Below are positions 11,870-27,240 of a DNA stretch of 64,000 nucleotides, in pieces. Where the stretch lies: assembly GCA_029204225.1 (NCBI GenBank), contig CM055106.1, positions 18,860,149 to 18,924,148 on the forward strand, read 5' to 3'. Every line of letters begins with the position of its first letter. The stretch's first letter is position 1. Position numbers and translations under genes: made by a program. The notes beneath the pieces were generated by a model. The model was not told the origin of the DNA. It saw only the letters and a program-made list of their open reading frames with translations, and made no database searches. Source of the stretch: Diphasiastrum complanatum. Lineage: Eukaryota; Streptophyta; Lycopodiopsida; Lycopodiales; Lycopodiaceae.

Positions 11870-12560
11870 TGACAAAATTTTACTGAAAATTCAATCCCAA
11901 TCAATCCTGAAAGTGATGGAGAATGCACAAATCAAAGATCTAGATCCAAACTATGAGCTAGAATCAAGACTAGTTGCCAAAACTAGCTAATTTGGCATTT
12001 AACACAATAGGCACATAGATTTGATCAAATACACTATTCTCAGACCTGTACACAACTTCTGTACCTTCCAAAGCAAGTAATTAATGCATAAAATCACTCA
12101 CATCCAATAGTTAGAACTCGCCAACCAAAGACTTTGTTGATAGAAGTGGAAAAACTCAATTTTTTTTCATATTTGGATGGAGATCCCATCATACATTTAT
12201 ACATTTCAAGCTTGGATCTGAACATTTTAGGGCATATCTGTACTTATCATAACCTAACCCTAACATCTAACCTAATAGGTCATTGGATCCACCCTAATAT
12301 GGGGTCAAGATCTCAAGATCCAAAAACAATTTAAAACATGCTATTTTTAGCTCCTAAAATATATCTAGCTTATCTAAGCACACTTTGCCCTCATTTCAAA
12401 GATGCTATCACAATTTAATATGAGTAATGAAGCCTTGGCAAAGCATCCTATGCTATTTGGCACGTGTGGCATCTATTTACATGGCCATCTTGCCAATTAC
12501 AATGCATGTGACCAAAATTGGTCAAGCTAGAATTGTGAAATCTCAACAGGGTCCTCCTTG
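11870..12560 (-). repeat. presumed 5' LTR of Copia-2 (outer end uncertain)
   Basis: The inner edge at 11870 is fixed by the adjacent PBS. The outer edge was not found; no second LTR copy was recognised, so the extent is a guess. Confidence 0.35.
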
Positions 12561-16189
<3,629 letters not shown>

Positions 16190-18180
16190 TTCTCTGTCAT
16201 ATTGATGCTCATGTCTCTATTGGACTCATGTTGCAGTCCAAAATTACTTGTTCAAGGAAGGAGATCTCCCCTCCTCCTTTTTCTTTCGCTCCCTTCGCCG
16301 TAAGCATGAGGCCACTTTAGTCCACTCACTCTCGGTTCCTGTTGTGGATCCAATAGCCATGGTTCTGGCCTTTGTTTCCCATTTCCATTCCATGCAGGCT
16401 CTTCTCCCACCCCAAGAGGAGAGGTTGGCTGCCTTCTGTGCCACTAGCTCTACACTCCCTACTCAAGTTATCTCCTCTCTTGATGCTCCTATTCTCTTGC
16501 CAGAACTTCACTATGCTCTACGAGATCTGCCTCTAGGCAAAACCCTTGGCCCTAATGGCATTATCCCTAAGTTCTTCATTAAGTTTTAGGACCAGCTTAG
16601 CCCGGGCTTGCTTTCCATTGTCCATCATGCCTCCATGTCGGGCACCTTGCCGGATTTCATTTATGAGAGGCTAATTAGACCCATTCCCAAGAAACCTTGT
16701 CCTTAGGCATTACAGGACTTTCATCCCCTCACAATGCTTAACGTCTCTTACAAGATCATAGCAAAGATGTTGGCCCGATGCCTCTCCCCTCATCTTGCCT
16801 CTGTCCTTTTGCCTGAACAGCTCGGCTTTCTTAAAGGCCGGAGCATCATGGACTCCATCCTTAATATCTGGACCATGTTCGACTCTCTTGCCCATTCCTC
16901 CACTCCTTCCATGACCCTTCGTCTGGACCTGGCTGTGACTCGAGTGCTCAGAACTCCCCTTTGGCCTACACCTTTCCTCTGGCCAACGCTCTGACTGGTT
17001 TCTGGCCTCCTTCACGGCCAAACTAGCACCTTGGGAGCCTGGCTACATGTCCTTTGCAGCCCGTGTCATTGTTGTCCACCACATTTTTTTTGATTATCCA
17101 ATCTTTTTCTCCTCCTTTTGTACGTGTTCTCTTCTTGCTTCTATCGTCCGCTTGCTTCGCCACTTTCTTTGGGCAGGGAAGCATCCTCTCCTTGGGGCGT
17201 TGTGACCACTCTGGTCATGGGCGGGTTAGGCATACCAAACCCTCTTCTTAAAAACAAATCTTTGGTCGCTCTCAATGTTTGTCCTCCCTTCTTGCCCCAT
17301 CTCAGCAATGGCACTCCCTCCTCCATTACTTGTCCCAGGCCGCGGCTGCCCCTCCCTTGTTGCAGCCTCTACTCTTTTTCGTTAGGCTCCTCGGTTTTGG
17401 TGGTTCCTTTCGCCTAAAAAGACCCTTCATCCTTAAAAACCTTGCCCTTGCCCTTCTTGACCTCTTTTCCCTCTTTCACTGGTCCCCGACCACTCCTATC
17501 CTGCCTGATGAACCTATTTGGATGTCTTCTCTTTTTCCCTTCCACTCTTCTCCTTGGTTTCGCTCTAACCCCCAACTTTGCCTTGCCCTAAAAGCTAAGG
17601 GCCTTACTGCCCTATGCTAGCTCATTCATGTTCCCACTGATCACCTCCTGCCCCAAGCCCCCCTTTATGTTAACGAACACTCCCTTTTGGACCTTGCCTC
17701 TCTTGGCCTTCACTCTCCTCCAATCGACAGTTGGGAGCCCCCTTTCCCCTTCCCTCCTTGCCTACCCTGAGACCCACCATGGAGCCAATCCCTCCCTCTT
17801 TCCATCCTTCTTTAACACCAGCTAGGGCCGACCTGACCTACACATCGTCTGGAGCTCCATATTTGCTACCATTCGCTCTTTACTTGTAGGTAAACTCCGC
17901 TACCTTGCTTACCACACCATCACCAAGTCTCTTTCCCTCTATGCCAAGCAGCCCTTTCTTACTGACCACCTTTGCCCAATTTGCCAATTACAAAAGGAGT
18001 TTATTGAGCGTTTGTTTCTTCATTGTAGTAGGCACCTCTAGGAGGATTTTGCCCTTATCTCGGTCGGTGGATGTGCTTTCCCCAGTTTTCGGTTGACACC
18101 ATTCACTTGGGTGATTCTTTTCACGTGACTCTGGGTTGCCTTGCTTTTTGGCATGTCTACAAGGTGTCTATGTTATGGAA
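16190..18180 (+). pseudogene. LINE (plant L1-type) ORF2 remnant
   Basis: Degraded non-LTR retrotransposon ORF2. From 16250 the frame shows the pre-RT motif FKEGDLPSSFFF, then the RT finger GKTLGPNGIIPKFF, RPIPKK, and TMLNVSYKIIAKMLARCL followed by PEQLGFLKGRSIMDSI, all standard LINE reverse-transcriptase blocks. It breaks at TLRLDLAVTR, where the palm begins, so the FADD box and most of the palm are missing. After 17100 the C-terminal portion appears (VVTTLVMGGLGIPNPLLKN), and at 17973-18026 a zf-RVT-like Cys-His cluster (CPICQ, then LFLHC). Several stops and frame changes make it non-functional. This is a different clade from the (TC)n-associated LINEs further on. Confidence 0.8.
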
Positions 18181-20698
18181 GTTGTGGATTTGACGCAATC
18201 AGATAGTTTTTTATGGTTCTACTACACCACCGTTGGTTGTTAGCTGTTTCCAATTTGTTGTTACTTGCTTTAGCTATTACTTGTACATTGTTTGCACTTA
18301 GGTTCGAACTGCCTCCCTACGCGGAGAGCGAATAGTCCTTTTTGTACTATGCAGTTCTCACCATTTTGAGATGGACACTTTCTACTAAGATGACCTTTTG
18401 AACTCTCTTATGTACATTTGTGGATATCTAATAGTATCTTAACCTTTTGCGAAAAAAGTAGGCATAAAAATATCGATTCGATACCATTCGACAACTATTG
18501 GTGCTCGAACCAAATTGAGTTGACACCCAATCGAGTCGAGCGAAGTATCAAGCCTAGCATTTTTTTACTTATTTCACTAAGTATTTGTGGCATGTGTGTG
18601 ACAAGTCAAGGCACGTATATTACCATTTTGGACCCATAAAGATATGATTCACCATTAGTACCTACAAATTAACTACAACCAAGCTAGAAGATGCATCCCA
18701 CCTAAAAAGTTTGTTTCTTTTATTTGCTTTTTCCATTTTATGCTTTTAAACTTTCGATAGGAGGAAGGACTCTACTTTATAGGCCGACACATCCTATCAA
18801 AGCTGATTGTGGAAGTGTCATTCTTCTCCACTATTAGTGTTCCAAACAATATTGGTCTTGATTGCTCGTTGCATTCTTCTGGATTTTAGAATTAATAGTT
18901 GGACTTTGCAATCATCCATTTTCTTTGTTAGATTTGCCAGATCTTTCCTTCGCTTTTGTTTTTAGAGTATTTTTTTCATCCTATGTTTATTTTTCCTCTC
19001 ATGAGATTTTTCTTTTTTTATGTAGTTCGCTGAAGCATCTAGGTCTTATTCTATTTCAGCACTGCCAAAATTAAAACTAGTCCTGATGGCATATTGTTCA
19101 TCCCCAATATTGACCAGGAAGAACTTGACACTTCTTTTTTGCATTTTCATTTTTTAGTCAATTGTCACCTTCAGATTTGATATGCCTCATAATTTTCTAT
19201 TACAACAATCACTTCTAAGGGGTTTATTGAGCCTGTCAACAATATCTATTCAATTGCTTTAGTGGCCTTCCTACAAATCATTCAATTTGTATGGGAGTAT
19301 GACACTTCAGCTTGCCAATCAGAGTATTTCCTGAAATGGGTATATTTTTTGAGTGAATCTTTATCTTTGATTTTTACAACTTTCAATTGTTCTTACACTC
19401 AAATGTGCTAACACTCAAGTAGAGAACCTAATTTCTCAAATGCATTATGGATTTTGAAACGTGTATCTCTATTTTGTTTCATCAACAATATTTCACATGA
19501 TTTAGCATACCAAAAACCCTGAATTTGTGATTATTCCTCCAAAAGGACATCTCTTGAAGAAAAATTGTTCAATTCAAATCTTGGAAGTTTTGAGTTTGAA
19601 TTGATTCGAATCTAGGTTCTTGGTAACTATAATTGGAATCCCATCCGAATGAGTTTCATTGCTAGTCTCATACTGTCAGTACTACGTGCATTCAATATAG
19701 TCATCATATTTCAACAATGCTTTTTGTACAGTTCTCCGAAGATCAGCTAAGGTCTTTGAATGAGACTCTCCTCCAAGTCCCACAAATCGATAGGTCAGAC
19801 CACCCATTGATTTTGAGAGCCAGATCCATTTCCCTTGCCATACACACCAATCAGGCGCCAATCTAATTTGCTTATATGTAACAATAGTGATGTCTAAGAT
19901 TGTGGGGTGTTAAAAAAATTGATCAGGCTCACACATTAGTGATAGAAATTTTCTCATCACTGAGCACATGCAAGGGTTTTGTCAAATTCTAGACTTCAAA
20001 AGAGTACCAAAACCATGTCAGATAATAATGATCAAAATGTATCAAGTTGCATCCATATTAACAAAACTGACTATGTTCACGAGGTTAATTTAAAGATATG
20101 AGCATAAATTTCTGCAGTACATCGCACATGTTTCTTGGATGCAGACACAAATGAATGTCCTCGTGAAGTTCTTTGAGATAATCATAATGCTAGTTTCATT
20201 GCGCAACTGCTTACATACTGAAATAACAATTGGTCAAAAAGGATGAGTCCACATCTGAATGGGTTAACCATCATGACAAGCCGATATTGACACTTCTCAT
20301 GTTAAAAAGAAGCAAGACCTTTGGACACCAGTTTAGGAGCTCACATTCCCACACTGATGATAGCCAATTTTTACTATTGAAGCTTATAGAGCATGGAACA
20401 AACCTGATCCAGTGCTTGATATCGTCAAAATCAAAGAGAACGGCTTCTTACATAAGAGAAATAAACTCATTCTCATGCATTTGAATGATTGAAGCTTTTT
20501 AAGTTCAGCTTCTTCCTGAAAAAATGCAGAAAAAACTTGTGGCCTCAGCTGGCCTTCTGCAAATCTAGAAGCCCTGTCCAGCCAATGCTAAAAGGTCTAT
20601 CATATGCTACAAGAAATGGCATAAGGCGGGACAAACTTAACGGAGCACCTGCTATCCAATAATTAACCATGACATTGTGAAGCTTGCACCGATCACTT
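18181..20698. other. non-coding, 3' of RRP9
   Basis: No domain-bearing frame. The right-hand part should hold the RRP9 3' UTR (minus strand). I saw no AATAAA on the minus strand within 500 bp of the stop codon, so the polyadenylation site is unplaced. Confidence 0.4.
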
Positions 20699-20776
20699 TT
20701 ATGAGTAGTCAATCTTGTGCATCACCACTCCATTCCTTGCTTCCGGATTACGTCCCCATCTACCCAGTCTTGGTTC
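20699..20776 (-). CDS. RRP9: RRP9 exon 7 (stop codon)
   Basis: Follows acceptor TCTCACAG; 25 codons and TAA at 20699-20701. Encodes EPRLGRWGR...ARNGV, matching the conserved RRP9 C-terminal strand that closes the propeller. Confidence 0.93.
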   Translation of the reverse strand, partial: EPRLGRWGRNPEARNGVVMHKIDYS

Positions 20777-22248
20777 CTGTGAGATGCCAACCGATCAACA
20801 ACTCGAAGAAAAAATTTTAGATGATAAGGTTCTATACCGATCATACATGAAAACAAAGTTTTGATCATCGGCGCAATTTTTTGATCTGGTTTTATATCAT
20901 CAAGTGGCCAGATTCATCCTCTTTTTTGAATTCCTGATTCCGCCAGAGCAAGGACTTTTAAAACGCGCACAGGTGTGAGTAAAAGTTACAGCTCTTAATT
21001 TAAATGATCATTCTCGCAACATTGGACTCAAGTAGCTCATGGGAGATTGTTTTCTGCAGAGATGAAATGCCGTACTCCCAAAGTATAATCTTATAACTCC
21101 AAATCTCACCAGCTCAAAAACTTCACAAGGAAGTTGGAACAAAAGCCTCAGAGCCCTACTAGAATATCAGGAGGCCTAACTAAGTCTCATAAACAATTTG
21201 ACTTCAATGAAGATAAGCTTGTGGTGGCTCAAATGTTTAGCAGCTCAAGCATCCATCTAGATCCAAAATTGAAACCCTCATTACTACGATTGAAAACTTT
21301 CGAGAGAAAGGCATCTATGGATTTAAACATAAAATATAACATGTTAAAAGTTAAAACACTAGTTTCAAGATTGAACTAGCATACAAGCTACTGGGGTAGT
21401 ACTCATCTTCTCATCCCTCCCTAACTGCCGCATGGTATAGAGCCACTGAAACCACAGGCATAGTATTTCTAAACATGATCTGGCTAGATGAAAAGGTAAG
21501 CATCCGCCCTTCTGATGCAAACCCCACATTTCAACCCCCCACAGGAAAGAGCAGCAACTGAAAAACTGATAAAGCATAGCAGATGTACTAAATTAAGCAG
21601 AGTGAGTATAAATGCAGAAACAACAGGGCCTCATACAATATAAACTGAATATCAATTTATAACAATAAGATGAGTAGCAAACCTGGCCAACTCCTGCCAA
21701 TAAAAATCGACCAGTATAAGCGAAAGCGAGAGAGTTGACAAATCCTTTCTGTGCATCAAAACAGTCCAAATTTTTCCTGGTAAGGTACATGTTACTCACA
21801 GGAAAGTATCAACAGAATAGCACATCTATCTACATGGGTAAAATGACAACGGAAAGCAATAAGATAAAAATTGTCTCGAGGCATGATCACCCCTAAATTT
21901 CAATAGCTTCAAATACCTCTTCAAACTTTATGTTGGAAAGATTGTAATAGACCTCTTAAAAAGTACCACAACTAGCTTAATTCTTGAATGAAAGGAAATA
22001 CTGATGATTTCCTGAATGTTCTCCTGATCTTAAAAGCTCATTCAAAATCAAAACAAGAGACAGGGAAAACTAACACCAAACAAGTATTTTCTCTTGTATG
22101 TCCTCACTTGTCTGGCAGATTGGATCTGAGCTCGCAAACTCAAGCAGAGGAAAGGAAGTCATAGCCAACACACCGATATTGGACACAATTCCACTGAGAT
22201 CTCTTCCAGAAAGTAACTGTCGCTAAGCTCAAGCCAAGATATACAAAG

Positions 22249-22306
<58 letters not shown>

Positions 22307-25300
22307 CTCAGCCATTTCCACCTCAACCCAGGCTCAAGCTCCAGGGGTAGTGTGATCTGCTATGCCTGCAGCCTGGGTAGCCCTTTAGGCACTCTCAGCC
22401 CTCTCTTACTGTATTCAGCAAAATGTTTTTGCCGAATAAAAAGTTCTACTAGCCATTCATTTCAACCGGTATTTCATTAGTTCAAACTGATTTTCATCTT
22501 CAATAAGTATCTTGCTAACAGCTTTTGCCGAAATCAATTAGAACGCAAACTCAAAATTTTCGGTGCTTTGCCAATCAAAAAGAAAAATATATGAATTTAG
22601 AAAAATAATCCACGAGCACAATTTAACTCTATTCCCTGGGAGTGCCCTTACTCCAGAGTTAAACCGTTCAATAGCACAGTACCAAGAAATCAATTTTCCG
22701 CTTACTGGGCATTTGCCTGGAGGAAATTACCGTGAAGAATTGTTATTTTACTGCAATCTTAGATCCATGGACCAATCTCACAGACATAACAGCGCTTGCA
22801 AGCAGCTAGCCTCAGATGCAGCTAGCCTCAGTCTCATCAGCCTAAAATACCTGCTCGCAAAACAGCGTCAAATGCCTGTGCTAATAACTCCTCAAATTAT
22901 TCATTGTGGCACACTGAACATGCCTCTGTGAAGTTGCTAAGAAGCAAGTCAACATAGTACAAATTTGAGGTAGTGGCAAATTGGCAGTCAAGAAAAGGTC
23001 AAAAAAAACGTCAGATACAAAAACAGCCGACAGATGTTGTGTGTCTAGACAGCGTCTATTCAATGAGCTTTCTTACATTTTTTTATACTCAATGCCGGCT
23101 CCTGAAAGGTCCAGAACATGGGGAAAGTATTTGTGGATGCCCTCTGCCATTCAGAATGCATGTTTAATATATTCCCTTGACATAACACTTCAATGAAATA
23201 AATCCAATATTTACAACAAGACAATCTTTAGGAAATAAAAGTATCATGGGAATCGAAAATATGAGAGGAAAAAATGAAGTGGAGAAGAAACTATCAGAAA
23301 GATACACCAAGGATAAAAGAGAAAGTACACAAAAGGTCCTACATAAAACAGATTTACTGTAACAAGCACTCAAGCAGTGTATTGATACTTCAACAAGTGA
23401 CAAGGTTAACAAAAAATTTTGGGAAATGGCCTCAACAGCTAAAGAAGAACAGAAACCTCAGAATAGTATGAGAAGGAGCTTTTAGCAGTCGTTCACGTGT
23501 TAAAAATCTGGAGGCATTATCTCTATGGTGCCAGATTTACGGTGATGACTGATCACCAATCCCTTAACTATATATGTGATGCTAAGGACCTTCGTGGCCG
23601 TAAGGCTAGATGGTCGGAACTAATTCAGGAGTTCGTGTTCGACATTAGGTATCGTAACGGGCGACCCTTTGTTATGGACCCGCGTCAATGTGCACAACTG
23701 ACGCATGTTGGTCATGCGTGACTCCCATGGTCGGAGATGACCGCACCTGGACTACGTATATAGAGGTGGATCTCCATGAGCTTGATATTCATTCTTTCCT
23801 GGAGAATGAATAGCTCTTCCACTGGTGGTCAGGTGAAGATAATTACTCAGGATGTAGGTAGGCAAGGGTCAAGGGTAAGGCTTCGTGATATGGCTTATCG
23901 GAGATCCGAGCTTGCTTGATGGTGGTCTATAGCTCCAGTGCACGAGGGAGAGGTGGCAGTACCTCTATGGATGGGCGGTAGCATAGCGTTCGACACTTGA
24001 TTGTATCTTAACAATGACCGAAACGACGATGGGGATTCTAACAAGATCATTGCATACATGAGGAATCCGATAATAGATTGGAATCGATATCCCTTCATTT
24101 CGTCCTTCTCCTCTTTGGTTTGAGGGAATTGCTCCTTCGAAAGTTCAAGACCTGGATCCATTAGAGAATTTACAAGCTTGCAATTCATGAAATCAAATTT
24201 TGTAAGCATATTAAAGATATATCTTTTGATCAGAGAGTTGTATTCTTTATCCATAGCTTTCTTTCAAAGATCTGAATTGGCCTGTGTGAGTGCTTCTTCG
24301 ACTATGGTTGGCTTTTGTGAAAGATAGTGAGCATACTCATCAATGAATCGAACAAGCTGAGTTCGAATTCGTGTCGATCTTTTGGGAGGTGCTTCTAGCT
24401 ACAAAATTCGATGTTGTGTCGGCTACTCCCGAGTTGCAACTTCTTTTTCTTTTTCTGAATCTGATTGTATAGGTTATGTTCTCTTTCTGCAAGTTCATTG
24501 AACTGAGGAGAATAGGAAGCAACGAATTGTTGTTCAATACCATTTGTCGAACAATACTCCTTGAATTACATGATTCAAGTGCCCAAGTCTATAATGCCAA
24601 ATCAATTCTTTATTAATCAAAACTAAGCTGCCTAATGCACAATCAGTCACAGAATAGCAATGAGTAAGCAGATATAGATATCCTTGCCTTTTTCCAAGTG
24701 CAAGGACTCTCTTCTCTTTATCAAGAATTTTACAAGAGTCCGATTCAAACTCTGCCTTATGTCCTAAATCAGTAATTCTGCTGACAAACAGCAAATTGGT
24801 TGCTAGACTTGGAATATACAATACTTTTGGAATGAGTTTAAACTGTCCATTCTGAAAATTCAGCTTGACAGTACCTTCACCTTCAATCATGTGTGAGCTA
24901 TTGTCTCCAAGGGGAACGAATTTCTTCAGTCGAAAGAGTGTACATGTCCAAATGCTTGCAGATGCACGATCTCTCTAAAACAATACTCTAGAGGTCAGAG
25001 AGAGAGAGAGAGAAAGACAGAAAGAAAGAAAGAAAGTCTTATTAACGTCTTTTCCATGCCAAAAGGCGTATAAGTACATCAGATAAAGTGGAACCAAGAC
25101 AGAGCAATGTCAAACAACATAACTAAAACCAGAACTAACTAAGAAGAGGATAATGTCCACGACTATATGGTACGAAGACCATTTACAGATTCAACTGGCA
25201 TCTCTTCAGTGCTCTAACTCCCTCATTAACTCTGAACAATCTCAGATATCTCATTAATAGCAACAGGTTTAATATCTACAAAACGAATGATACCATCCCT

Positions 25301-26248
25301 GTAGATCAACCGCTTTTCGTTCGTTAGAGCCTTCTGTATTGCTTTTTTCCGTTCTTGAACCTGAATGAAAGTAAGGTCTTCATCCAGGTATATCGTGGTG
25401 CCCCACAGTGTAGATCTCTTCCCTAGCACTTCATGACGACCAGTTGCAGATGCAAAGCGTATGACAAGAGTACCTGGATCTTTCTTAGGCCACCATGCAG
25501 TATCCATATCTTTGTGGTGGTTTGAGATATTCATAGGAACGTAACTAATCTGCACGAATGACGAAGATCATAAAAGCTAGAGGCAGTGTGGAATAGAATG
25601 AACAAGCGAATCAGACACACGAATAACATCAGACGAAAATAAATTCGAGATCATACAATCATCTAGATTAATAATGTGCACAATAGCTACAAAAATCATC
25701 TATTGATTTTTCTGATTCTTCAAGCACTGCATGCAGATCCACGCAGTAAGTGATTCCTCTTCTGGGGTATTTGGGGTCAAAGGATTGGCTATAATGGACT
25801 CACTATTAACAAGAATAGGATCTGACGGAGAGATAGGGATTGCAACTGGAATAGGAGGTGAAGGTGAAGGTGAAGGGGTTCCACCGGAGATGGAGGTGTT
25901 TTCCGGGCTAACAGGGCGCGGTGGAGAGTGGGGGGAGCTACCTCCCCCCTGCTTGCATGGAGCCATGTGGAACTGGCAGATGGAGCACTGGGGAGCGCGC
26001 TCACATCTTGACAAATGGAGCCGCTAGGCAGCAATGCAGCAGGTCCGCTGGACAATGGACAAGTACACAGTTCAGCTGGACAGACAGTAGCAATCCGCTG
26101 GCCAAGTTCAACAGCGACAATCAGTGATGGAGCCATAATCAATGGAGCAGGGCACAATCCAGGGTGCAGCGACAGAGCAAGGCGCGATGGAGAACCGGGT
26201 AGCCATTACCGATGGAGGGCACCAGGGCGCGCGATGGAGGGCGCCAGC

Positions 26249-26320
<72 letters not shown>

Positions 26321-27169
26321 TTTATTAATGTCTTTTCCATGCCAAAAGGCATATAAGACTAAAAGGAGTACATGTCAAGTATGTGAAAACCATGGGAGCA
26401 TATACAAACGTCTCCAAGAAAAAACTATGCATAAAAGAAAAATGAGTAATATAACTGTAAACTACAAACTGCCAACTGTCCATAAGTGGGAGCAAGAATA
26501 GCTGCCATGAGTAGAGTAGAGTAGAGTAGTATCAGAGAGTGTCAGATACTGTTGCTGCTGAAAAAAGACGTAATACGAGCTGTATCAGGAGGTATGGACC
26601 GTCCCTGACGTCGTCTAGGAGGGTGAAAACTATGTACTCTCGTAACAAGGCGAGAAGTGTGAACTGCTGCATGACTATGAGTGATACATTGTCTCTGACA
26701 TCGATGAGGTGGTATGTCGTCGTCATCGTCGTTGGGACGTGTCCGTCTCCTAGTGAACAAAGACATAATCTGAGCCTGAGAGCTAGGATGTGGCTGGTGA
26801 GCTGTCTGGTACATATCCTAGCGATAAGTGTTAGAAATAAATGACTATGCTAAAGTTAATCCATAGGTTACTTTGACCCAAAAGGTCGAGATTTGTGTAA
26901 CCATGGGTATTTAGTTATTTAGGCCATCTTAAGTTTGTCTTAAGTTCAGTTGGACCCAATTTTGGTTATGTCCTGACTCGTGGGTCCTTAGGTGTCTAAT
27001 TTTGTTTAGGGGCCCTATCTTGACTTTTAACGGTGCCCTGTATTTAGTAAGTGGTTAACCTTAGGGTTTGGTGGCATTTGGTCACATCCAGGTAGAGTAC
27101 TTAGATGTTCATTGTGTATTCCAGTTTTACAGTTTGGCTAAGCATTGCTCTCCATTGCTCTTGTTGCTG

Positions 27170-27240
<71 letters not shown>

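Larger units (their letters stand above)
24997..26250 (-). mobile_element. LT-1: ORF1-only LINE flanked on both sides by (TC)n
   Basis: A minus-strand non-LTR element of about 1.25 kb. It starts beside the GA tract at 26251-26316, carries ORF1 pieces (26014-25700 and 25555-25226) and passes directly from the ORF1 stop into a ~200 bp 3' region with no ORF2. It ends with a hairpin (25056-25069), AATAAGACTTTC and a short (TC)n tract at 25013-24997. The copy at 53.4-53.8 kb has the same ORF1-to-3'-end junction, so this appears to be a non-autonomous family rather than one deleted copy. The family reading is inference; the structure is seen. Confidence 0.65.
26317..26828 (-). mobile_element. LT-2: LINE 3' end with ORF2 C-terminus
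   Basis: Minus-strand LINE fragment: the last 90 codons of ORF2 (26814-26542), a 225 bp 3' UTR, a hairpin at 26339-26352, TTAATAAAGCTTT and then (TC)n. The 5' side is cut by the Copia-4 LTR that begins at 26829. The final ~50 bp match LT-1 and LT-5, while the rest of its 3' UTR does not. Confidence 0.7.

Noticed and set aside
21365-21577. Frame just below exon 6 as the RRP9 C-terminus
   Set aside because: It does not encode the family tail; the true last exon with EPRLGRWGR is at 20776-20699 behind a clean acceptor.
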